Assembly (NCBI GenBank): GCA_023525715.1
Contig: JAKNSD010000059.1
Coordinates: forward strand, 84,880 to 148,879
DNA from: Cichorium intybus
Taxonomy: Eukaryota > Streptophyta > Magnoliopsida > Asterales > Asteraceae
Reading direction: 5' to 3'
DNA: 64,000 nucleotides
The position numbers and the translations under genes are program-made. Every line of letters begins with the position of its first letter. Position 1 is the first letter of the stretch. This document shows positions 41,052 through 53,900 of the stretch, in pieces. Below the pieces are notes generated by a model that ran no database searches, was not told the DNA's origin, and saw only the letters and a program-made list of their open reading frames with translations.

Positions 41052-41589
41052 ATTATCCACCCTTTAAAAGGATTCCGTCCCCGGAATCAATAATAATGAA
41101 TAAAGTACTAACTTTTCAAAAATCTTAAAAGTTACTCATATTTTTAATTTTAAAATATTATAAACTCGAAGTACCTTAAATTCTACTTTTGTAAAACGAC
41201 GTTACTTCCAAGAACTACTTATCCAAAATTTTCATTTTATAAATGTTGTTCCGAAAACATGTGAATGTTAAATTTGAAATCCTTCTCAACTTGACCTTTT
41301 GTTTTTTCAAAAATCAAATACCTAAATTTGTGGTTAAGATCTTCAAGAAGTCGTCCTTATGAACAGTTAATTCACTTTTATGAAGATTCATTTCCCAAAT
41401 TTTGAATACGTTATGTAAAAATTTAAAAATGAAATAATAATAACAATAATAATAATAAATAAGTAAATAAATTTTCAAATTTATTTTGAAACATATTTCC
41501 CTCGAAAATTATTAACAAAATTCCAAATAGATCATCAATCCAGGTATTTACTACGATCTATGATCGTCCCTTTGTCATTTATTTCTATG
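41052..41589. other. AT-rich intergenic sequence
   Basis: The first about 50 bp may be the last internal bases of the minus-strand retroelement. No coding domain could be read further on. Confidence 0.5.
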
Positions 41590-43024
<1,435 letters not shown>

Positions 43025-43289
43025 CTATTTCTATCATGCATCTTTTTCCCATCATGCCAAGGTAATAGATTCATCATTTCGTTGTCTAACTTTATTGGCA
43101 TGCTAAGTTAGTATGGTTTGTCCTTTGGCTACCATAATAGATTTTTATTTCTTATACAGTATTATAATGATCGAAATATTTTCCAGTTTAAATTTAGATA
43201 ACAAGACTTTACATAAAAATGAATTATAGTGAAGCAACATTCTAACATCACTAGGCATGCTAACCCATAGAAAAAAACCGTCACTCCAG

Positions 43290-43291
<2 letters not shown>

Positions 43292-43341
<50 letters not shown>

Positions 43342-43490
43342 CGGTGTGGTTTGAACTGCGGTTTTGTGACTATAAACCGCAAACCGCATAATGCGGTTTA
43401 CCAGAATTACAAACCACAAACCGTACCGCGGAGTTTCAAACCGCATTATGCGGTGCGGTGTGGGCGGTTTATGTGGTTTGGTGCACACTC
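43292..43490 (-). mobile_element. Half of a hAT-type element, cut at its (TA)n
   Basis: On the minus strand it starts CGAGTGTGCACCAAACC and continues GCACCGCATAATGCGGTTT, closely following the left arm of the 7214-7707 element for about 150 bp. It then stops in a (TA)n array (43292-43338) exactly where that element's central array begins. The second arm is absent and no target duplication can be seen. Confidence 0.75.
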
Positions 43491-43564
43491 GTAACGAAAA
43501 TTGATTTTTCCTGAATTCTGATTGGTTCACACAGTCACACAATAATTATCAGTTTTAGAATAAC

Positions 43565-44060
43565 ATTATATATGGAAAAGTTCAATAAGAAACGAATATA
43601 AACCATAGTACTAAGTGACTAATATAATCCACACGATTATTCAGCTTACGGTGGACGTGCATGTACCGGATTATAAATAAACCCACTTCATTTTTTTAAT
43701 ATTTAAGGCTTATATGTTATCAGAAAAAAATCTGAATATATAATTTATAGCTTTTTATCGTCTAAAAAATGGACATCCATGTTGATTATACAAAAATGAC
43801 TTGTTTTTAGATATTTCAGCTAGTTAATATTCACATGTGAATCTTAACTTACTTTACTCACTGTTGGCATTCACAATACCATATGATTTTGACGTGTGAA
43901 TCCGTATGAAATTTTGTGTGAATGTGAGTTGAATTCAATTGTGAACCATAGTAAATTCATTATATATTATTAAAATATTGAGGTAGTAAAGAATTCGAAG
44001 TAAATTACTCATATTTATATTTTAAAGTAAATTCACAATACCATATGATATTGTCATCTC
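43565..44060 (+). mobile_element. 'AGTTCAATA / ATTCACATGTGAAT' element, copy B
   Basis: It begins GGAAAAGTTCAATAAG and aligns with the inverse of 42545-42836 through the GTGCATGTACCGGATTATAA block. It then enters ATTCACATGTGAAT-type sequence (43830-44050). With copy A it forms an inverted pair whose arms point away from a 0.7-kb spacer. Confidence 0.6.
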
Positions 44061-44089
44061 ATTAACAACAAGAACTAAGGAAAAACAAG

Positions 44090-44485
44090 GTTTTAATACT
44101 TACAATGGTCCAGGGACAGCAAGAACTTGACTCTTTCTAAGCACCTCTCTTTCTCTTTGTCTCTCTAGAGCACCTTGCTACCTTCTTCTTCCTCTAAGAT
44201 CCTTCACAAACCCTCAAATGAAGCTCAAACAACCATGGAAGCTTGAGAGGGAGTTTACAACTGTTTTCTGGAGTTCTAGAGGCAAAATGACAGACTTGGG
44301 GGGGTGTTATATGACTTAAAAATGGCCCAGATCACGAAATATTGGACTTATTCCTGCTGAGACGAAGTTAGCGGCGCTAACTTGAAAGTTAGTGTCGCTA
44401 ACCGCAAGTCCATGCAAGGTCAACGTTGTGTTTCAGACAGGCTCGCGACTGATAGGGGATCCTGCAAAGTTAGCGCCGCTAATCT
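44090..44485 (-). mobile_element. LTR-type fragment with GTTAGCGGCGCTAAC palindromes
   Basis: On the minus strand: palindromes GTTAGCGCCGCTAA (44469-44483), GTTAGCGACACTAAC (44388-44402) and GTTAGCGCCGCTAAC (44367-44381), then a TATA-like CATATAAC (44306-44313), then a CT-rich leader (44100-44290 on plus). The layout equals that of the sequences at 1-720 and 28465-30300. No coding. Confidence 0.5.
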
Positions 44486-44579
44486 TCATTTTCCCCAAAT
44501 TCATTATTTTGTCTTTATTTTTAAACAATTAATTGCTATTTATTCAATACTTGGTTCCGGGCTTTACATATTAATTAGG

Positions 44580-46163
<1,584 letters not shown>

Positions 46164-46313
46164 CAATATTATGGTACGTTTGGTACTGAGAAATGTAATT
46201 AAAGTAGATAATGGAAATGATGAGAAAGAGAATTAAACTAGAGAAAGAGACTTAATTTCATTGTTTGTTACCAGAGAGAATGCACATGGGAAATATGTTT
46301 GAGAATCAATGCT

Positions 46314-47230
46314 ATTGTGGCGGTGGTGGCGATGGCGGTAATTGTACAGTGGGTGGTGGTGGATGGTGGGTGGTAGCGGTAGTGATGGGTGGCGACGGTG
46401 GTAGTGGAGGGTAATAGTGGTGGGTGGTAGCATTGTAGGTGGTGCAGGTGGTGGGTGTAGACATTGTAGTGGTGGTGGCAGGTGATGGTGGTAATGGTAG
46501 CGATGGGCGGTGGATGTGGTGGCGATGGGCGGTGGTGGTGGTGGTGGGTGGTTGTGATAAGTAACGATGTAAGTGGTGGTGGCAGTGAGTAGTGGTGGTA
46601 GTGGAGGTTGTTGTGGTGGGTGATGGTGGTGGCGATAGGTGGTGGTGGGTGACAATGGTGGGTGGTAGTGGTATGTAACGGTGTAAGTGGTGGTGGTTGT
46701 GGTGGGTGTTGGTGGTGGCGATAAGTGGTGGTGGGTGACAATGGTGGGTGGTGGTGGAGGGTAACAGTGGTGGGTGTACAAGTTGTAGTGGTGGTGGCAG
46801 GTGATGGTGGTAATGGCGATGGGTGGTGGTAGCGATGGCGGTGGATGTGGTGGCAATGGGCGGTGGTGGTGGTAGGTGATCTTGGTGGTGGTTGGTTGTG
46901 GTAGGTAACGATGTAAGTGGTGGTGGCAGTGGGTGGTGGTGGTAGTGGAGGTGGTTGTGGTAGGTGATAGTGGTAGTGGGTGACAATGGTGTGTGGTGAT
47001 GGCTGGTAATGGCGGTGGCAGCGGTGGTGGGGTTAGTGGGGGTGGGGGTGAATGGTGGTGATCGTAGAGGTGGAGGTGGAAGTGGTGGGTAATAGTGGTG
47101 GTGGTGGCGGCAATGGGTGGTGGTGGCGATAAAGATGGTGGTGGTGGGGATGGTTAACAGTGGAGGCGGTGGCGGTAGGTAATGGTGGTGGGTAAGTGGT
47201 GATGGTGGCGGTGGAGATGATGCTGGTGGG
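46314..47230. repeat. GGT-rich degenerate repeat, about 0.9 kb
   Basis: The plus strand is built from GGTGGTGG, GGCGATGGG, GGTGGTAGTGG and GTAACG..TAAGTGGTGG words. Larger blocks recur: 'GATAAGTAACGATGTAAGTGG' and relatives near 46555, 46672 and 46903. The minus strand is free of stops for over 300 codons and would encode a His/Pro/Thr-rich peptide. That is expected, because CCA/CAC/ACC-type codons contain no stops; I see no start context or domain. Many GG runs could form G-quadruplexes on the plus strand. Confidence 0.9.
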
Positions 47231-47329
47231 TGATGGTGTTTGAATAGTGTCAAATGTCATAACTAATTGGTAAGGACTTTCCATTAATAGCACGGTCATT
47301 TTAGGGTTGCCCTTAGTAGTCCAAATGGT

Positions 47330-48056
47330 GTTAGAGTTATTTGAGAGAAAGAGTAAGTAGTTTATTAATTTATTATGTGATGATAAATTAATTAGAAGCT
47401 AGTTTGAAATTAATTAGAATTAACTGGAATTAATTTATATTAATTTAGGATTAATTAAAAGTGCAGGGACTAAATATTAATTGTTCAATAGTTGGACAAT
47501 AGATAATATTAGTTGGGGGAGGATAGGGAACGGAATTTCTAGGGTTTATCTTCAAAGTTTCATTCACCCTAAGGATATATGTGATAGGGTTTTGTATTTA
47601 AAGATAATACGGATTAATTAATCAATTATCCTTTTATCCAGTTTAAATCCAAATAAGGTTTATCTTTAAACACTCTTGCAAGCTATAAATACCCTTACGC
47701 GACCCTCATTATATTCGCCCCAATCCTAGAGCTCTTAGGGGCTTGGAGTTTTCTCTTCTCTATTAGAATAATCTATAATCACTCTTTAGGGTTTTATAAC
47801 GCGCTTTTCTTAAATACCTAATTAACTTAATTGTTTGTACTTTTGGGCGTGAACCATTACAGGTGCTCTAATTTGGGTACTACCTTCTTTAGCTTTGGAT
47901 TTGATCTTTAAGAGTGTTCATCAAGCAAATTGGTTTTGCTAAAGGTTGGTAATCTTAAACCCTATTATAGTTGTAAATTATCATTAAGTAGCATCATTGT
48001 AGGTTTTTTAGTAATTGTTACTAGCCTTAGAATTTTTGTATGTTTCCGCTGCCATT
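47330..48056 (+). mobile_element. Solo-LTR-like sequence
   Basis: It begins TGTTAGAGTT and ends in TTTCCGCTGCCA. A TATA box CTATAAATACCC (about 47683-47694) is followed by CT-rich leader-like sequence and an 'ATTGTTTGTACTTTT' region, as in plant LTRs. No internal retroelement sequence follows and I could not find a matching 5-bp duplication, so the edges and status are provisional. Confidence 0.4.
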
Positions 48057-48647
48057 TTGCTCGTTCCAGGGTATAAAAAACCAACTAATTAGCTAGGGCA
48101 AGTAAGGGTCGAATCCACGAGGGGCTTATGGTTAACAACTAGTTCTAACAGACTTAAAAAGTAAACAAATTCAGAAAACACTGCGTGCAAAGGGTTTAAT
48201 TCAATCAGAGAAAGAGGTGATCGCTCGCCGTTTCAGTTTTGATTCGTAAACAATGTATTATATCATATTCTACTAATTTTGCGTTCATTCAGATTACATA
48301 GACATAACCGTACTGCTACTGACTAAATCTGAGAACAAACAACGTAAAATCCGCACCCTCCGTCGTACACACCACTATGGACGATTTGGCATGGTGGGGA
48401 AGATCACAATAGAATTGTCTTACACTCAATCAATCAACAGTTTAGGAACAAGTAATGGAAATCTAGTCATATAATTTAAAAGCAAACAAACCAAATACTG
48501 TGTTCATGAAACTAAAAGGTTCAAATCTAATACAATACTGGAAAAGAAATCAAAACATACTCCCGGTTGCGATCACAGGATGATTTAGCTGCTCATGACT
48601 AGGACTGATGCAAACACTGTGTTGGAGATGCTGATCATGTCTGAATT
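48057..48647. other. Intergenic sequence
   Basis: The start (48085-48125) contains GGGTCGAATCCACGAGG, which looks like a tRNA B-box (GGTTCRANTCC-type), but no cloverleaf or A-box partner is visible. No gene called. Confidence 0.5.
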
Positions 48648-48846
48648 CATATTGGTATTGTACTTTGTGATATTGTTCCATATTGGTATTGTACATTATG
48701 AAATGGTTCCATATTGGTAATGTACTATATGAAATGGATCCATGTTGGTATTGTACTTTCATATTGGTATTGTAACTTTTGAAATGGTTACATATTGGTA
48801 ATATAATTTGTGATATGGTTCCATATTGTTATTCTACTTTGTGATG
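48648..48846. repeat. Imperfect tandem repeat 'CATATTGGTATTGTACTTT'
   Basis: Five to six units of about 34-36 bp with core CCATATTGGTATTGTA and spacer TTTGAAATGGTT; one unit is shortened. Confidence 0.85.
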
Positions 48847-49176
48847 TAATTTGATGAAAGAGATTTAACATTACACCGGTTTCTGCATTTCGGTAAACAT
48901 ACATTGTTGCAGCATAGTATCCATTATCCATTTATAGGTATTTACTTTGGTGAAATGGATTTAACATTACATTGGTCAATCTGTAGCCTTAGTAAACTAT
49001 AACAGACTATTCATTTCCCATTACAACTTGTTTGGCAAGTACATTTAACAGTACATGTTACAATGAAACTTTTTTAAAAGCATTCAAAAGAAAACACGCA
49101 TTCTAAAACCTAATTTGACATACTATAGACACCCACAACAAAATCCAGCTAATGATCAGATAGAAATTCAATCTGG
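48847..49176. other. Intergenic sequence
   Basis: Nothing recognised. It lies 3' of the GRF-type gene. Confidence 0.5.
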
Positions 49177-49463
49177 TCACGTCTTCTCCTTCTGGCCAAA
49201 CGAAGCTTGAAGCTTGTTCATGGATTTCAACAATCCTGGTGTTACTTCCTTTGCCAGATCACACATAGGTGTATCAACCCATCCAAGAAAGCTACGAATC
49301 CTTCAAAAAAGGAAACAATTTTTTTTAGAAAAATGAAAATACATTATCCATTCAATGTTAGAGTACTTATGGGTGTAGGGTAACACCAGAACCGCCTCCC
49401 AGGGTTGCTGTCGGTCCACGAGGTGCGATGAATGACCACATTACCACAGTAACACATCACCAT
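49177..49463 (-). CDS. Small GRF-type zinc-finger protein (gene or pseudogene)
   Basis: Two exons on the minus strand. Exon 1 (49463-49387) encodes MVMCYCGNVV followed by RTSWTDSNPGRRFW, the CxC...SWT..NPGRRF core of the GRF zinc finger (nucleic-acid binding). Exon 2 (49300-49177, after ..TTTTTTGAAG) encodes IRSFLGWVDTPMCDLAKE and then TPGLLKSMNKLQASFGQKEKT before TGA, matching the family's 'F..W.D.PMC.....IPGLL' tail. The donor (TG|GTGTTA) is my choice because it keeps the frame. It removes the Cys right after RRFW, so the third zinc ligand may be lost. About 67 residues in all, short but typical of the many orphan GRF proteins in plants. Expression is unknown. Confidence 0.55.
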
Positions 49464-50947
49464 TGCAATAAATTTCTGAAAACAATGACTAGGGCGACGT
49501 TGAGGAGAAGACGATTGAGAAGGGAGTCAATATAGTGTAATGAACGTTGTGGGTTTAAATTAGTTCAGGAAATAATAATGAAAAGAAATCGAACACCTTA
49601 AAATGAAAAAATTAGCCTCACGTGGGAATCACGCGAGGTAGTTAACGGGCATAGTCAAACGACAGTCAGGGAGAGGGACTAAACATGCATGGAATACTTA
49701 AACGGACCGGCGGTGTACGAAAGTTTGAAAATGCACCCAACCTGCACATTTTGGTAAACCACATGGACCATTTTGCATATTACTTTTTATTTTAATCTAA
49801 ATATAAATATAAATTATTATATGTATTATAAATTGCAGTTAGAGGAACATACTTAATTACATAAAATCGACGTTTTGACGTTTTGTAACATATGATATGA
49901 ATTTGTAATAGAAAAAAATTGTGAATGATTATAGGCATTATGTCGGTAATGAATAATTGAATATCGAGTAGGATAGAATTGAGCTACGGCTCCAGTGATC
50001 TTCGGCCGCCCGCGTATTTTGACGATTAGGGTTTAGATCTTCGTTGACTTTGAAATTAATTGAACCGTGAATTTGAATGGCTTGCGATCCCGGAGATTAT
50101 CTTGTGTACATTTTCATCACCACAATTAATAAATTCTTGGCAATATTTTAATTTTGCCATCAATTTACTCAACAATCGTAGTACTTGACTTGAGCAGAAA
50201 GATATGGATTTCAGCTACTTACTACGTCATGTTGTCCTAAGCAGAAAGAAGACTTGCTTTCCTTTTCTAAATTTTACATTGCGCCACTCATAATAATGCT
50301 TTGGACCACCATTTGTCTTTTCTCGATTCTCAAATATTCTCTTTATGCACAGTTGCACACCCCCTGTTTGTTAAAATGCCTGATTGAATTCAGCTCTTGT
50401 GTTTATATGCAGCTAATCAAGACCTCACTGAAATCAAACATGTCTAGTTGTTTCGTATCTCCCATGCAAAAACAATGTGCACATCTTTACGTGGGTTTTA
50501 GTGTCTTTTATGCAAACTTTAACCATGATTAGTGGGGTGCAAAGAATTGATTGTTTACACGAAGATGTGTCTAGAGAGCTACAGAGTATAATACTGTAGA
50601 ACATAATGTGCCTTTAAAGGAAGATGCTTTTTGACATGGCCTTTAATTCTTAAATCAATAATCATGTGCGCATTAAAGAATTTATTTTAATAGAAGTGAG
50701 GTATACAAAAGCTACTTCCCTTTTCTTTCGATCTAAAGTGTTCATAAGAAGGGACGATGTGGGTGTTTAGTGGAACATCTTTAGGGCAACCTCGCCAGCC
50801 TTTTTTTTTTTTTTTTTTTACCTTTTTTATATGTAAGGTTAGAAATATTATCGAACCCAATATTTACCTTTTTAGTCCACTGAAATTTAGACTACAACAG
50901 AAGTGAAACAGAAGTCTTTAAATAGAAACCGGGTTTTAGCAAAAGGG
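49464..50947. other. Region upstream of the subtilase gene
   Basis: No second gene supported. An ATG at about 50077 opens MACDPGDYLVYIFI after a leader-like AGGGTTTAGATC, but the frame closes within about 25 codons; it could be an orphan first exon. A poly-T run lies at 50801-50819. The best TATA-like match near the subtilase start is TTTTATATGTAAG (about 50825-50837), about 110 bp upstream of its ATG. Confidence 0.4.
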
Positions 50948-53900
50948 ATGTTCAAGACTTCAAGTGCAATGAGAGCAAGTAGTGTTCTTCCCCTCTTTTT
51001 TCTTCTTTTTTCAACACTGTTGCATAGACCCACTTTTGCTACTAAAAGGGTAAGCATCCATTATTGCTTCTCAAATTTAAATTTGAAATTTTGGTTACAA
51101 TTCTTCTCTCTTTTTATTTTTATTTTTAAATTTTTATTTCAGTCTTATGTTGTGTACCTGGGAGCTCATTCACATACCTTTCAACTTTCACCCAGTGATT
51201 TAAATCGAGTAAGGGACACTCACTATGAGTTTCTTGGCTCCTGTTTGGGAAGGTAATGCGATTGATTTTTAAAATTATAACTTTATTTTCAATCCAAATC
51301 TTCTTTCTTTTCTTGAATACACTTATATATATTTACAGTAAAGACAAGGCCAAAGATGCAATATTTTACTCATACACAAGACATATCAATGGTTTTGCTG
51401 CGGTTCTTGAAGACGATGAAGCTGCCCAGATTGCAAGTAAATAATTGATACTCGATAGTGATTTTAATGTTGTTCGTTTTAGTGTGTTAATGGTTTGATA
51501 GAATATGATATGTGAGAAATTATCCAATGCAGAGCATCCTACTGTAGTCTCCGTGTTCTTGAACAAAGGAAGAAAATTACATACAACGAGATCATGGGAT
51601 TTTATGGGGCTCGAAGATAATGGTGTAATTTCTTCGAGTTCGATCTGGAAAAAGGCAAGGTTTGGTGAAAACACTATCATAGGAAACCTTGACACAGGTC
51701 AGCTTTTCTGATAAAGTTTATTTAATGTTAATTGGTCAAAAATGTAGTTTAGTGAAGCGGGTTCGTAACTAAAACAAAAATTTCAGTCTTTTCAGTCTTT
51801 TTATTTATTTATTAATTATTATAAATTATAAATATCTGTTTTCTTTTCTCCAACATTTATGTTGAAGAATGTGATATGGATTTGCTCGCTGTCTACAACT
51901 TGCTATTACTTATATCCGTCCAAGAAAGTTCCCTCTTAACTTCTTTCAATTCGGATCATTGACTTTTAATCACGTTATTTGGTGGCTGAAAATGGCTTAG
52001 TTGTTCATTAGAATCCCAAGAAGTTAAACTTCTAAAAAAATATTATATGCATATTTCTTTGGGGAATTTGAAGTTGATTATTTTGTGGGGATCACTACAC
52101 AATAATTGATACAAAAAGAATAACATCAATAGACTTGTTCGATCTAAAATGTCTTCTAAGCAATTGGTGTTTTGTACTGTAAAAGTCTTATCTGTTGGCC
52201 ACTATCATGTGTGCACATGGTTTGTATATGCACCAATAGTCATTTGGAAAGTATAGTTTGCTATGTATATTTGAATTATTTAGAAGTACCACTTCTTATT
52301 TGTTATTTTATGTAACTGAATTTTCGCATAAAAATATTATTTTATGGAAGGTGTTTGGCCAGAGTCAAAGAGCTTTACAGATGAAGGAATGGGACCCGTT
52401 CCATCAAAATGGAAAGGATCCTGTCAGAATGGTGCAGATGCTACCTTTCGTTGTAATCGGTCAGGTTCCTATAAATCGCATTGTGCCCAAATTTAGACCC
52501 CAAATTATTTTTCTATACAAGTTTAAATTTTGAAAAGGGTTTACTAAAAACACTTTGGAATTACTCTTGAAATGTAAAAAAGTCCCATCTTTTGTATGTT
52601 AATATGGCAGAAGAACAAAGAATATAGGCTTTGTTAATGAAATCACAAATGAATGGAATAGATAACGTAATGGAATGAGCAAGATAATGGAATCAGTCAC
52701 TGTATTCTATTATCATGTTGAGTTGATTTGACAGAGGGAAACTAGTTAATCAAATATGTTGTTTGGTATGTACAATTAAAAAAACTAAATGAAATTAAAT
52801 TGGTTAATGAAGAAAAATATATTGTATATCATATATCACTAAATAAATTGTATATACACATGTTTCATCTCACATATACTATATGCTTTTCAAAATCCTC
52901 AATGTTACCGAAGATTATACAGTTATAATTATAAATATATGATTCCACTCCATCAAGGAATGAAAAGAATTAAAGAAAACACCTCTCCTCTGTAGAATGA
53001 AAAGTAATCACATTCCTTTAGGAATACTCCATTCCATTCCCATGTGACAAACAAACAAGATTTTACTTTTTAAGTATAGATTATTAATGTTTTTCTCTTT
53101 TCCTACATGAAGGAAGCTAATAGGAGCGAGATACTTCAACAAAGGTTACGCATCCGTAGTGGGCCCCCTCAATTCCACCTTCAATTCCCCCCGTGACCAC
53201 GAAGGCCACGGGTCCCACACCTTATCAACCGCGGGGGGCAATTTCGTACCTGACGCCAGTGTATTCGGGTACGGAAACGGAACGGCGAAAGGCGGATCGC
53301 CCAATTCCAGAGTTGTTGCATACAAAGTTTGCTTTCCACCCGTGAACGGAAACGAGTGTTTTGATGCAGATATTTTAGCAGCATTTGACATGGCCATTCA
53401 AGATGGTGTAGATGTGTTGTCTGTTTCTCTTGGTGGTGATGCTGTCCCCTTTTTTAATGATAGTGTTGCTATTGGCTCTTTTCATGCTGTTAAAAATGGG
53501 ATTGTTGTGGTTTGTTCGGCTGGGAATTCGGGTCCCGATGATGGTACTGTGTCGAATGTTGCCACGTGGCAGATTACGGTTGGAGCTAGCACCATGGATC
53601 GCCAGTTTCCTAGTTTTGCTGTTTTGAGTAATAACATGCGGTTTAAGGTCTGTTCTTTTTCATTTCCTTTTGGGCAAGTTACGGAAAAAAAAACGTCAAA
53701 TTTTGGGATTTATTTTTTTAATCAAACTATAAAAGTTTTGGTTATTTTTCTAGTTTATCTATTTTAACCTGATACCATGTGGCAAAGTGATTAATTTGGA
53801 AAATTACGGGTGCCCTATATATAAGAAATCACCTGGTATACAGGTCAAAATGGCTGGTTTAATAATTACATATTTACATATGAAACCTAATATGATGGTT

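Noticed and set aside
46233..47253. 207- and 313-codon minus-strand frames rich in His, Pro and Thr
   Set aside because: Low-complexity translation of a GGT-rich repeat. Overlapping frames are equally open, there is no domain and no start or splice context.
48085..48125. tRNA-like GGGTCGAATCCACGAGG
   Set aside because: Only a B-box-like word; no A-box, no cloverleaf arms and no acceptor stem nearby.
50903..50947. Upstream extension of the subtilase reading frame
   Set aside because: No ATG is present in it; the first in-frame ATG is at 50948, giving a normal signal peptide.
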